NCBI RefSeq assembly: GCF_002929825.1
Contig: NZ_PJJN01000028.1
Span: 62,001-126,000, forward strand
Length of the DNA stretch: 64,000 nt
Source: Cryobacterium sp. Y29
GTDB lineage: Bacteria; Actinomycetota; Actinomycetes; Actinomycetales; Microbacteriaceae
Reading direction: 5' to 3'
The notes below the pieces were generated by a model. That model searched no databases, had not been told where the DNA came from, and saw only the letters and a program-made list of their open reading frames with translations. Position numbers and translations under genes: made by a program. Of the stretch, positions 9,494-17,484 are shown one piece after another. Each line of letters begins with the position of its first letter. Position 1 is the stretch's first letter.

Positions 9494-9509
9494 TAACACC
9501 CGCACGACA

Positions 9510-9545
9510 AAAACCGCCCGGCCTGATTGCAGGCCGGGCGGTTTT
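9510..9545 (+). terminator. Intrinsic terminator after catalase
   Basis: A perfect 16-bp stem (left arm 9510-9525, right arm 9530-9545) with an ATTG loop begins with AAAA and ends with TTTT. It could work in both directions, ending katA on + and the small HExxH gene on -. Confidence 0.85.
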
Positions 9546-9657
9546 GTGCGTGTTTCCGCTCGTGAGGGGTCGCAAATCGACCGTCGGGGGCCGGCTCTGG
9601 TCGGTGGGTGAACCTCACGCGACGGATGGGTGGCCGCCGCGCTGGCCAGCCGCTGCT

Positions 9658-10017
9658 TTAACGCAGGTAGCCGCCTTTTTTCAGGCCGGCCTCGATCTCA
9701 AAACGGTTCTTCAGCGGATTGCGCCCGGCGACCGCGTACAGCAGCGGAAAGACCATGCCGAACCGTTGCCACTGGCGTTTGTGCACGGCTTCATGCTCGA
9801 GGACAGCGGCTGTGACGTTCTGGTTGGTGAGGTAGCAGCCGCCAACGCAGGAGCCGCCGCGACCGAAGGTCCATGGTGGCATTCCGCGGAACACGAACAA
9901 CCCTGCCCTTTTTTCGACCCGCCCAGTGCTCCAGATCGACCCCCAGACCAGTCCGAACGCGGTGGCGTAGAGGTAGCCGGCCCGGCTGACCGATGAATCA
10001 AAGAGGAGGCGACGCAT
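9658..10017 (-). CDS. Small conserved-type protein with HExxH motif
   Basis: This is a 119-residue protein of unknown function. It has a hydrophobic segment near residues 13-30 (GYLYATAFGLVWGSIW) and a central VLEHEAVHKRQWQRFG segment containing HEAVH, the zincin signature HExxH, near residue 76. Two Cys occur in GSCVGGCYL. The metal site suggests a membrane-associated minimal metalloprotease-like fold, but there is no proof of activity. The ATG is 3 bases after the stop of the upstream flavin reductase, so the two are almost certainly one operon. That pairing hints at a redox-linked role. Confidence 0.65.
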   Translation of the reverse strand: MRRLLFDSSVSRAGYLYATAFGLVWGSIWSTGRVEKRAGLFVFRGMPPWTFGRGGSCVGGCYLTNQNVTAAVLEHEAVHKRQWQRFGMVFPLLYAVAGRNPLKNRFEIEAGLKKGGYLR

Positions 10018-10020
10018 GCC

Positions 10021-11484
10021 TTACCGTGAAGCCTCGTCGGTGAACCCCGGGCGCCCGAAGGCTTCGAGCAGGCGCAGCCACACCTCGCTGAGGGTGGGGA
10101 AACTCGGTACCGCGTGCCATAAACGATTGATGGGAACTTCGCCGACAATCGCGACCGTGGCCGAGTGCAGCAGCTCGGCGACGTCTTGGCCGACAAAAGT
10201 AACGCCGAGAAGGACCTCTCGGTCGAGATCGACGATCGCCCGGGCCTTGCCGACGTAGCCGACCGCGAGTACCGAGGCGCCGCCCAGGTTGGCGAGGTCG
10301 TAGTCCAGTATGCGGATGCGATACCCCGCCTTTACGGCGGACGCTGCGGTCAGCCCCACCGAGGCAACCTCCGGGTCGGTAAAGGTCACTTGCGGAACGG
10401 CGGCGTGGTCGGCCGTCGCCACGTGCGCGCCCCAGTGCGCATCATCGACCGGGGTGCCGGCTGCACGGGTCACGATCGCGTCGCCGGCCGCGCGGGCCTG
10501 GTATTTGCCCTGGTGCGTGAGGAGCGCTCGGTGGTTGACGTCGCCGGTGGCATAGAGCCAGTCGCCGGACAGCGCGGGGGAGTCGCCCTGCACGAGCAGC
10601 GAGTCGTCTACCACGAGCCAGTCACCCGGGTTGAGGCCGACCGTGTCGAGGCCGAGGTCGTGGGTGCGAGCGGTGCGCCCGATGGCTACGAGCACCTGGT
10701 CGGCCGCGACGGTGGTGCCGTCATCGAGCGTGAGCGTGACCGTACCGGTCGCATCCCGGTGCGCGGTCGTGGTGGACGGGCCGACGAGCACGGTCACCCC
10801 ATTCTCCTCGAGCGCGGCGGTGATGAGTTCGCCCGCAAAGGGTTCCTGGTTGCCGAGCAGCGCGCTGCGGGCGATCACCGTCACCGTCGAGCCGAGCGAG
10901 GAGTAGGCGGCGGCCATCTCGGCGGCGACGACGCCGCCGCCGATCACGGCGAGACGCTCCGGAATCTGCTGGGCGCTCGTCGCATCGCGGCTGGTCCACG
11001 GCTCGATCTCTTTCAGACCGTCAATGTCGGGCAGCAGCGCCGCCGACCCAGTGCTGACGACGACCGCATGGGTGGCGGTCAGAACGGTCACCGCGCCATC
11101 CGGTGCGGTCACGGTGACCTCTTTGACGCCAGTGAGACGGGCATGGCCACGCACGAGGCCGATACCAGCCGACTCCAGCCATTTTGCCTGGCCGTCGTCC
11201 TTCCAGTTGCTCGTAATGGAGTCGCGTTGCTTGAGGGTCGCCCGCACGTCGATGCTTCCCGTGACGGCCTCGGCGGCGCCCGGAACCCGGCGGGCCGCAG
11301 CGAGGGCGGCGCCGCTGCGCAGCAGCACTTTCGACGGCATGCAGGCCCAATACGAACACTCGCCGCCGACCAGATCGCTCTCGACGAGGACTGTGCGTAG
11401 TCCGCCCTGGGCGGTGCGGTCGGCAACGTTCTCCCCGACGGCGCCGCCGCCGATGACGATGACGTCGTAGATCTGACTCGACAT
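10021..11484 (-). CDS. Pyridine nucleotide-disulfide oxidoreductase (dihydrolipoamide dehydrogenase/mercuric reductase-like)
   Basis: The 487-residue class I flavoprotein reductase has an FAD motif VIGGGAVGENVADR near residue 10, a redox-active disulfide GGECSYWACMPSK near residue 42, an NAD(P) motif VIGGGVVAAEMA near residue 180, an FAD motif LYATGDVN, and a C-terminal dimerisation domain (TFTDPEVASVGLT). The disulfide spacing CxxxxC is that of lipoamide dehydrogenase, glutathione reductase and MerA. No E2 subunits, MerR or mercury genes are nearby, so the substrate is open. The start at 11484 is chosen because AGGAG lies 6 bases upstream. It is coupled to the HExxH gene. Confidence 0.85.
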   Translation of the reverse strand: MSSQIYDVIVIGGGAVGENVADRTAQGGLRTVLVESDLVGGECSYWACMPSKVLLRSGAALAAARRVPGAAEAVTGSIDVRATLKQRDSITSNWKDDGQAKWLESAGIGLVRGHARLTGVKEVTVTAPDGAVTVLTATHAVVVSTGSAALLPDIDGLKEIEPWTSRDATSAQQIPERLAVIGGGVVAAEMAAAYSSLGSTVTVIARSALLGNQEPFAGELITAALEENGVTVLVGPSTTTAHRDATGTVTLTLDDGTTVAADQVLVAIGRTARTHDLGLDTVGLNPGDWLVVDDSLLVQGDSPALSGDWLYATGDVNHRALLTHQGKYQARAAGDAIVTRAAGTPVDDAHWGAHVATADHAAVPQVTFTDPEVASVGLTAASAVKAGYRIRILDYDLANLGGASVLAVGYVGKARAIVDLDREVLLGVTFVGQDVAELLHSATVAIVGEVPINRLWHAVPSFPTLSEVWLRLLEAFGRPGFTDEASR

Positions 11485-11785
11485 TGAAGCTCCTTGATTC
11501 GGGGTGTACCGGCCTGGAGATGAAAAACTGGCCACGGCTGCTCGGGCTGGTGGTCGTTAGCCGGGACGTGGAGAGCGTGAATCAGTGCAGCCTACCCTGA
11601 CGTTCTTACTCAGTGTGTGAGTTTGTTTGAGACGTCGCCGCCTGCCGTAAACGACTGGGATCAGGCCATCTGGCTTTCGGCGAGTGCTGTGACACCGGGC
11701 CCACCTTATGAACGCGGGCCCAGTTTATAAGCTGGGCCCGCGTTCCGGGCCCAGGCCCCGTCCACACGTGATGGGGCGTGGGGTA
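11485..11785. other. Intergenic region with a hairpin and the reductase promoter
   Basis: This 301-base region has no gene. On the minus strand it should contain the reductase promoter. A short inverted repeat ACTCA-GTGTG-TGAGT lies near 11608-11622 and is followed by GTTTGTTTGAG, which resembles half of the Fur-like palindrome at 7436. A strong hairpin sits at 11710-11745. Confidence 0.45.
11710..11745 (-). terminator. Strong GC-rich hairpin after the crotonase gene
   Basis: A perfect 14-bp stem (11710-11723 with 11732-11745) encloses the loop TTTATAAG. It lies 40 bases past the crotonase stop on the minus strand. There is no T-tract on either side, so termination is likely but unproven. 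Confidence 0.55.
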
Positions 11786-12574
11786 CTAGCGGCCGAGGAA
11801 GACGGCGGGGATCCGGGTCAGGAACGACTGCATACCGATGCGGGAGTCCTCGGTGGCCACCAAGCGGGCGAGAGCCGGCTGCAGTGCTGCTTCAGCAGAT
11901 GCCGGACCGCTCCGCTCGGCCAGGCGCGCGTTGGCCAGGGTGGCTTGGATAGCGAGCGGGGCCTGGGCAGCGATCTTCTCGGCGAGCATGAGCGCCCGGT
12001 CGAACTGGGCGCCGTCGGGCACGATTTCCTGCACGAGGCCGAGGCGGTACGCCTCGGCGGCATCGAACAGGTCGCCGGTGAGTAGCCAGCGCATGGCATT
12101 GCCCCAGCCGGCCGCACGCGGAAACCGAATCGTCGCGCCCCCGAACGGCAGAATGCCCCTGGCGACCTCGATCTGACCGAACCGAGTGGATTCGGCGGCG
12201 ACCACGATGTCGCTCGCCAGCATCAGCTCGATGCCGAGGGTGAGGCAGGTGCCCTGCACAGCAATGACGACCGGTTTGCTGAGGGATTCGCCATCCACTT
12301 GCCACGGGTTGATGCCGCCCGCCGGTACCATTTCGAGCCCGTTCGGGCCGAGTCTTGGGCCGATATCGGCGAGGTCGAGTCCGGCCGTGAAGTGTTCCCC
12401 GACCGCGTAGACCAGGCCGACGCGCAGCCCGAGGTCGCGGTCGAGCTCACCGTAAGCGAGCGCGAGCTGCTGCAACAGCGAGAAATCGGCGGCATTGCGT
12501 TTTTCGGGCCGGTTGAACCCGATCAGCAGAATGTGGCCACGACGCTCGGTGAGAATGCGGGGCTCGTCGGTCAT
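11786..12574 (-). CDS. Enoyl-CoA hydratase/isomerase (crotonase) family protein
   Basis: The 262-residue crotonase-fold protein has IGFNRPEKRNAADFSLL at the first conserved block, an oxyanion-hole strand EHFTAGLDLADIGPRL near residue 65, and GIELMLASDIVVAAESTRFGQIEVARGI near residues 113-140. Such enzymes hydrate enoyl-CoA or act as isomerases in fatty-acid and aromatic catabolism. The usual Glu pair of true hydratases is not evident (the second block reads QIEVARGILPFGGA), so the exact reaction is uncertain. It is followed by a strong hairpin. AGAGG lies 4 bases before the ATG. Confidence 0.82.
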   Translation of the reverse strand: MTDEPRILTERRGHILLIGFNRPEKRNAADFSLLQQLALAYGELDRDLGLRVGLVYAVGEHFTAGLDLADIGPRLGPNGLEMVPAGGINPWQVDGESLSKPVVIAVQGTCLTLGIELMLASDIVVAAESTRFGQIEVARGILPFGGATIRFPRAAGWGNAMRWLLTGDLFDAAEAYRLGLVQEIVPDGAQFDRALMLAEKIAAQAPLAIQATLANARLAERSGPASAEAALQPALARLVATEDSRIGMQSFLTRIPAVFLGR

Positions 12575-12664
12575 GGGGCCTCTATCGGTACAGGTGACGT
12601 TGCAGGTGGAAGTGGCGAGCGGATGCTCTGTGGCCGGCTCGGGGCGCAGTGACGGGGCATCCAG

Positions 12665-13498
12665 CTAGCGGGTGAGCGCGCCGATGATGCGCAGAATGCT
12701 CGGCAGGTCATCGGTCGCCGCTGCCGGCGACGCGGGCGCGAACCCGGTGATGGTCGCGCCGGCGAGAGTGAACTCGGCGCGTAGCGCGGTGATCGCGCCG
12801 CCGAGATCAGCCACGCTCAGCCCGAACGGAATGAGATCGCTGAGGCCATCGAGCGCCGAAGGATCGAGCACGTCAAGGTCGATGTGCACGAAAACGTGCG
12901 TGGCGCCGATTGCCGCAACCGCGGCAATGAGCGCGGCGGGGTCGGCCAGCTCGGAGCACGACACGCTCACCAGGCCGTGCTCGTTCAGCAGTACGTCCTC
13001 GGCATCGTCGATGTCACGAATGCCGGCGAGAACGACGTTCTGCAGGCGCACGCTGCTCGCGGCGGCCAGCTCGAGTTCGGCCGGCCCTTCGCCGCTGATC
13101 GCGCGCAAGACCATGCCACAAAATCCGCCCGACGGCGAGGATTCCGGCGTGTGCAGGTCGGGGTGGGCGTCAAACCACACCACGGCCAGATCGCCTGGAT
13201 GCGTGCGCGCCGCGTGTTCGACCGCGGCCAACGCGATGCCGCAGTCGCCACCGATCGAGAGGGCCCAATCGGTGGTGTCCTGCAAGATCCTGGTGTGTCG
13301 TTCGCGTACCTGTTGGATCGCCGAGAACCGACGCACGCCGGTATCGAGCGAATCACCGGCCTCGACCGGCACATCGACCAGACGTGTGGCCGAAAAGGGG
13401 AGGTCGCCCTGGATAGCCGCCGCCCCGTCTATCAGGCGCATTGCGCGCGGAGAAGTCGAACCCTGCCACTGCGGTACTACAACGAAGGTGGGAGCCAT
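12665..13498 (-). CDS. Arginase/agmatinase (ureohydrolase) family protein
   Basis: The 277-residue product has three ureohydrolase metal motifs: SIGGDCGIALAAVEHA near residue 85, VVWFDAHPDLHTPESSP near residue 108, and FVHIDLDVLDPSAL near residue 200. Family enzymes use two Mn ions to hydrolyse guanidino groups (arginine, agmatine, formiminoglutamate). In the first motif the usual metal-ligand His of GGDHS is Cys, so the metal site may differ. No urease, arginine or histidine pathway gene is adjacent. The substrate is therefore unassigned, and 'arginase family' is the safe name. Confidence 0.85.
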   Translation of the reverse strand: MAPTFVVVPQWQGSTSPRAMRLIDGAAAIQGDLPFSATRLVDVPVEAGDSLDTGVRRFSAIQQVRERHTRILQDTTDWALSIGGDCGIALAAVEHAARTHPGDLAVVWFDAHPDLHTPESSPSGGFCGMVLRAISGEGPAELELAAASSVRLQNVVLAGIRDIDDAEDVLLNEHGLVSVSCSELADPAALIAAVAAIGATHVFVHIDLDVLDPSALDGLSDLIPFGLSVADLGGAITALRAEFTLAGATITGFAPASPAAATDDLPSILRIIGALTR

Positions 13499-13656
13499 AC
13501 CTCAGTATGGCTTAGCGACCGTGCAGGCAGCATCCGCTTCGCCGACAACAAATTTCTTGCGGCCGACAGGGGAGCGGATGCCGCCATGCCGTCTCTCGAC
13601 GAATTCGTCGGGTACACACCGGGTCGTCACGACTCGCACGTGTCGAGTGCGCAGGC

Positions 13657-14388
13657 CTAACCCTCGATGGCGGCGGTGTTGCCGGCCTTCAGAGCGGCGA
13701 GGCGGGCATCCACTTCGGTGAGTTCGCCGAGATCGTCGAGGCTTTCGAACTGCGCATCGAGGCTGGATGCGGCGAGTTCTTGGGCGCCACGTACGCGGGC
13801 CTCCTCGCGGCGGATCTTGTCTTCGAAGCGGTTGACCTCGCTCGTCGGGTCCATCATGTCGATGCTTTTGACGGCGTCCATCACCTGCGCCTGCGCTTTC
13901 GCGGTCTTGGAGCGCGCGATCAGCTCAGCGCGCTTGTTGGTGAGCTGTACCAGCTTCTCTTTCATGGCGTTCAGGCCGGTCTTGAGCTGGTTGACGACGG
14001 CGGTCTGCGCCTGAATCTGTGGTTCGGCGGTCTTGACCTCCTTCTCGGAGGTGAGCTGTCGACCGAGCGCGACCTTGGCGAGGTTGTCGAACTTGTCGGC
14101 GTCGGCAGCGTTGCCGACCAGGCGCAGCTCGTCGGCCTTGCGACTCGCGGCGAGGGCCTTGTCGCCCCACTCCACGGCGGCTTCCTGGTCTTCACGATGG
14201 TCGTCTTCGAGCAGACGCAGGTTGCCGATGGTCTCGGCAATCGCGCTCTCGGCATCGGAGATGCTGCTCGAGAAGTCGCGCACCATCTGGTCAAGCATTT
14301 TGGCCGGGTCTTCCGCCGAGTCCAGGATGGCGTTGATGTTCGCCTTCGCAAGCTGGGAGATACGGCCGAAGATGGACTGCTTGGTCAT
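13657..14388 (-). CDS. pspA: PspA/IM30 (ESCRT-III-like) membrane stress protein
   Basis: The 243-residue product is almost wholly helical and charged. The N-terminus IFGRISQLAKANINAILD forms an amphipathic membrane-binding helix, then DPAKMLDQMVRDF leads into long coiled coils rich in Ala, Glu, Lys and Gln, as in PspA/Vipp1. These proteins polymerise on the inner membrane face and counter proton leakage and envelope stress. AAAGGACC lies just before the ATG. The gene is single, without pspB/C, as is usual in actinobacteria. It is divergent from the gamma-glutamyl hydrolase. Confidence 0.9.
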   Translation of the reverse strand: MTKQSIFGRISQLAKANINAILDSAEDPAKMLDQMVRDFSSSISDAESAIAETIGNLRLLEDDHREDQEAAVEWGDKALAASRKADELRLVGNAADADKFDNLAKVALGRQLTSEKEVKTAEPQIQAQTAVVNQLKTGLNAMKEKLVQLTNKRAELIARSKTAKAQAQVMDAVKSIDMMDPTSEVNRFEDKIRREEARVRGAQELAASSLDAQFESLDDLGELTEVDARLAALKAGNTAAIEG

Positions 14389-14625
14389 TCGGAGGTCCTT
14401 TCACAAAGAGTGACCCTGGCCGAAGGATTCCGCCGGGGAAGTGCATGTCTGTTGCAAAGTTTAGGGTGACCGGTAGACCCGAGTCTGGGAACCTCCAAAA
14501 ATCTGCCCGAGGGCGATGTTGCCCCGTGTTACAGGACCGCTCGCACACGACGCGCGCGCCGCCCAAAATGGGACGAGCGCGGCTTTGATTGAACGCAGCG
14601 CAATCGACACCGACGGGAGCCCCGC

Positions 14626-15405
14626 ATGAACGAAGAACTCACGAACCGCATGCTCGCCGTCGTCGAGGTCACGACCGCGCGTCCCGACCGGCCCGCTTAC
14701 CACGCCAAGGTACAGGTGCTCAACTCTCGCGTCGTCGCTGAGGCCAAGGCAGGTGGCTGGTCTGTCACCCGCGTCGCCGCCGCCGACGTCACCCCCGCCG
14801 AACTGTTGCGCCGTACTGTGGACGCCGACGCTGTCGTCATCGTCGGCGGCGAAGATATCTCCCCCAGCTATTACGGCGGCACGACCGGCTATGAGGGCGA
14901 GACGGTGCACTTCGCTTCCGCAGACGAGGGCCAGATCGCTCTCGTGCAGCGTGCGCTCGCGCTCGGCACACCGCTGCTGGGCATCTGCCGCGGCCTGCAG
15001 ATCATCAACGTCGCCCTCGGCGGCACCCTCGTGCAGCACATCGACGACGGCATTCACAAGAACATCGACGTGCCGGTCGACCAGATCCTTTCTACCCACG
15101 ACGTCACACTGGCCACAGGCAGCACTATCGCGACCGTCCTCGGCGGGGTGGACATCTCGGTGCAGAGCGCCCACCACCAGATCGTCGACGATCTCGGCGC
15201 CGGGCTGGTGGCCGCGGCCCACGCCCCGGACGGCTTGATCGAAGCGCTCGAGCACGGAAGCGCTCCAATCGTTGGTGTGCAGTGGCACCCCGAAGCGCCC
15301 GATTCCCCAGCCGACCAGCTGGCTCTGCTTTTGGCCGGACTGGCCGCTCAGCACGACGCCCGCACGCGGGTCGAGGCCCGAATCACAAGCGCCCTGGCCG
15401 CTTAG
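14626..15405 (+). CDS. Class I glutamine amidotransferase / gamma-glutamyl-GABA hydrolase family protein (PuuD-like)
   Basis: The 259-residue product has the peptidase C26 triad: nucleophile Cys in LLGICRGLQIINVALGG near residue 119, and His and Glu in GVQWHPEAPD near residue 220. An additional conserved segment QSAHHQIVDDLG lies near residue 180. PuuD-type enzymes release glutamate from gamma-glutamyl-GABA in polyamine breakdown. No other puu gene is close, so the substrate is unproven. GGGAG lies 6 bases before the ATG. The stop is 12 bases from the convergent trans-sulfuration gene. Confidence 0.87.
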   Translation: MNEELTNRMLAVVEVTTARPDRPAYHAKVQVLNSRVVAEAKAGGWSVTRVAAADVTPAELLRRTVDADAVVIVGGEDISPSYYGGTTGYEGETVHFASADEGQIALVQRALALGTPLLGICRGLQIINVALGGTLVQHIDDGIHKNIDVPVDQILSTHDVTLATGSTIATVLGGVDISVQSAHHQIVDDLGAGLVAAAHAPDGLIEALEHGSAPIVGVQWHPEAPDSPADQLALLLAGLAAQHDARTRVEARITSALAA

Positions 15406-15417
15406 CTGCGCGACGGA

Positions 15418-16668
15418 CTAGAGAACGGCAGCGTCGAACGTGGCATCGAGGGCCGCCGCGAGATCTGCCACCAGGTCAATGGTGTCTTCGAGGCCCACCG
15501 AGAAGCGGAGGTGCCCGAATTCGCGAAATGGTGCCGGGTACGCCGCGACGCGCGGCCCGGAGTTGTCGACGTGCACGATGAGAGACTCATCGTGCCCGAG
15601 CGACACGGCCGACGTGATCACGCGCAGGTTCGCGACGAACCGGTTCTGCGCCGCCTTGTCGCCAGTGACGGCGAAGGCGAGCACCCCGCCGAAACCGTGT
15701 GGCAGCTGCCGCAGGGCCACGGCGTGCTGCGGATGCGAGGCTAACCCCGGGTAGGCGACGTACGCGACCCGCGGATCGGCCTCGAGAAAACGGGCGATGG
15801 CGAGCGCCGACTCGCAGTGCTGTCGGATGCGCAGGGGGAGCGTAACCGAGCCGCGCATTATCAGCCAGGCGTTGAACGGGCTGATCACACCGCCCACGTC
15901 GACCATCGCGTCAACCTTGATCCGCCGAATCAGCGCCGCGCTACCGATGACGGCGCCACCCATCGCGTCGCCGTGCCCGTTGATGTACTTTGTCAACGAG
16001 TGCACGACAAGGTCGGCTCCGTGCTCGAGGGGGCGAAACAGCGGCGGCGGCGTGAACGTGTTGTCGATCGACAGCAGGGCGCCGGCTTCGTGCGCGATCT
16101 GTGCGACGCCCGCGACATCCGTCACCGCGGTCGTGGGGTTACCGACCGTCTCGATGTGAATCAGACGCGTCGTAGAGCGGATGGCGGACCGCACCGCAGC
16201 CAGGTCCGTCGCGTCCACAAAGGTGGCCTCGATTCCGTATTTGTTGGGCAAAAGCTCGGTGAAGAGCCGATATGAGGCCTCGTAGGTGACGTTGGCGACG
16301 ACGACGTGGTCGCCGGTCTTGAGCAGTGTGAAGAACACGGCGTGCAGGGCGGCGACACCGCTGGCCAGGACCACGGCGTCTTCGCCGCGCTCGAGCACGG
16401 CGAGCTTGTGCTGCAGGCCCTGCTGATTCGTGCCGGTGTTGCGGGTGTAGAGACCGGGCGTCGCGCCCGACCAGCTCATCATCGACGGGTCGTCGGGCAG
16501 AGCGTATGAGTTGGCCATCACGATCGGTGTGCGGAGCGCCCCCGACCCGACATCGATCGCGTTGCCAGCGTGGACCGACTGGGTCTGAAAGCCCAGCGTG
16601 GCCGGATCGTGCTTGTTCGGCCGTGGTACCGGGCTCGAGGCGGGGATCGGTTCGGTGCGAGAGGTCAT
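15418..16668 (-). CDS. Trans-sulfuration PLP enzyme (cystathionine gamma-lyase/synthase family)
   Basis: The 416-residue Cys/Met-metabolism PLP enzyme has the conserved N-terminal YTRNTGTNQQGLQHKLAVLE, a Gly-rich phosphate-binding segment VLASGVAALHAVFF, LSIDNTFTPPPLFRPLEHGADLV, and the PLP-Lys motif VVHSLTKYINGHGDAMGG near residue 210. The family includes cystathionine gamma-synthase, gamma- and beta-lyases and methionine gamma-lyase. Sequence alone does not separate them reliably, and no sulfur genes are adjacent. The start is supported by TAGCGT exactly 6 bases upstream (leaderless). Confidence 0.87.
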   Translation of the reverse strand: MTSRTEPIPASSPVPRPNKHDPATLGFQTQSVHAGNAIDVGSGALRTPIVMANSYALPDDPSMMSWSGATPGLYTRNTGTNQQGLQHKLAVLERGEDAVVLASGVAALHAVFFTLLKTGDHVVVANVTYEASYRLFTELLPNKYGIEATFVDATDLAAVRSAIRSTTRLIHIETVGNPTTAVTDVAGVAQIAHEAGALLSIDNTFTPPPLFRPLEHGADLVVHSLTKYINGHGDAMGGAVIGSAALIRRIKVDAMVDVGGVISPFNAWLIMRGSVTLPLRIRQHCESALAIARFLEADPRVAYVAYPGLASHPQHAVALRQLPHGFGGVLAFAVTGDKAAQNRFVANLRVITSAVSLGHDESLIVHVDNSGPRVAAYPAPFREFGHLRFSVGLEDTIDLVADLAAALDATFDAAVL

Positions 16669-16674
16669 CCCTCC

Positions 16675-16680
16675 ACGCTA
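16675..16680 (-). promoter_or_regulatory. -10 box for leaderless trans-sulfuration gene
   Basis: TAGCGT on the minus strand is separated by 6 bases from the ATG at 16668, so the transcript would begin at the start codon. It lies just past the 6C-type RNA terminator, so the gene has its own promoter. Confidence 0.55.
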
Positions 16681-16745
16681 GCCCCGCCGCAGTGTGCACC
16701 ATGAAACGTTACGTGCCGGGGGTGACCACCTGGCCGGTGCCGACG

Positions 16746-16872
16746 ACGAAAAAGCCCCGGCACTTCTCGCCTGGGGGGAGGTGAGAAATATGCCGGGGCC
16801 AATCGTTGGAGTGGGGGAACTCCGTATGTAACGGTACGGGGGATGGCCTGAGAAGGGGCTGATAAAAATGGA
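16746..16872 (-). ncRNA. 6C-type small RNA (actinobacterial C-loop sRNA) with terminator
   Basis: On the minus strand there are two stem-loops with C-rich loops: GGAGT-TCCCCC-ACTCC (16807-16822), and a hairpin whose inner stem CCT/AGG closes a loop of six C residues. The second is extended by TTCTC/GAGAA and an outer stem of nine pairs (16754-16762 with 16791-16799), and is followed by TTTTT. Another C5 run precedes them near 16837. This matches the described 6C RNA motif of actinobacteria: two hairpins with runs of C in the loops, ending in a terminator. A -10-like TAGACT at 16879-16884 suggests a start near 16872. The first loop has five C rather than six. Such RNAs pair with G-rich target sites. 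Confidence 0.72.
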
Positions 16873-17115
16873 ATCTGGAGTCTACCCCCAGTACGCGACC
16901 GGCGCCTCCCGGTCGGTCGGTTTGTTATGCACCCGTTGTAACCGCCTCGCGCCCGAGCCGTCTTGTTTGGGGCGCACGTGGGATGGTCGAGGGCCGCATT
17001 AACCCAGATGAGGCGGTGCCGTCCCGGCAATTCGGGGGCATCGCCTCGTCTGGTTTACCGACGGCAGCACTTGGTTGGATGAGTCAAGGGCATCGGTCGG
17101 GGAAAAAAAGTGGGT
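16873..17115. other. Intergenic region upstream of the 6C-type RNA
   Basis: No gene is supported here. The region holds the likely 6C promoter and a long imperfect inverted repeat at 17001-17055. Short open frames in this stretch lack ribosome sites and have irregular codon use. Confidence 0.5.
17001..17055. terminator. Long imperfect hairpin downstream of the zinc-ribbon gene
   Basis: The arm 17001-17020 (AACCCAGATGAGGCGGTGCC) pairs with 17038-17055, allowing two G-U pairs and one bulge. An inner CCCG/CGGG stem is also present. The hairpin lies about 60 bases beyond the stop of the minus-strand zinc-ribbon gene and probably ends it. No T-tract is seen. Confidence 0.45.
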
Positions 17116-17421
17116 TCAGGCGGCCTGGTGTTTGTCGGTGCCAACTGCGGTCGTGGAGTGCGCCCAGGCGAGTGACTCAGCCTGCGCGCGTCGACGGCTC
17201 GCGGCGGTTTGCTTGGGGGGTACCGGAACGTTCATTCGGGAGCCGGGGCAATCCTTGGTTGAGTTGGCCAGCGAGTGATAGGTCGCGAATCGGGTATCCG
17301 ATGTGATCCACACCATCTGCTCGCATTCTGGGCACTCTGTCTGCAACATTTTCACGATTGTCCGTTCCATCGCCGACTCGGGTAATCGGTTCGATAACTT
17401 CAATCTAGTGGGGATAGACAA
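17116..17421 (-). CDS. Small zinc-ribbon-like hypothetical protein
   Basis: This is a 101-residue protein of unknown function. TECPECEQMVWI near residue 28 gives a CPxC knuckle, and a downstream His plus KDCPGSR near residue 58 complete a probable C2HC zinc site. The C-terminal third is basic and Ala/Ser-rich (ASRRRAQAES), suggesting nucleic-acid contact. The TTG start at 17421 is supported by GGGGAGG 8 bases upstream. The gene lies upstream of the 6C-type RNA on the same strand and is separated from it by a hairpin. Codon use is less G+C-rich at the start than in its neighbours. Confidence 0.6.
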   Translation of the reverse strand: MSIPTRLKLSNRLPESAMERTIVKMLQTECPECEQMVWITSDTRFATYHSLANSTKDCPGSRMNVPVPPKQTAASRRRAQAESLAWAHSTTAVGTDKHQAA

Positions 17422-17484
17422 GTCAATGTCCTCCCCATTCGTGGGGCAGAAAAATACGCGAAACGGTGGTATTTTGTGGCCAGG

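Noticed and set aside
16665-17030. A 121-codon minus-strand frame across the 6C-type RNA
   Set aside because: It overlaps the structured RNA and terminator, and its Arg/Pro-rich product has no recognisable domain.
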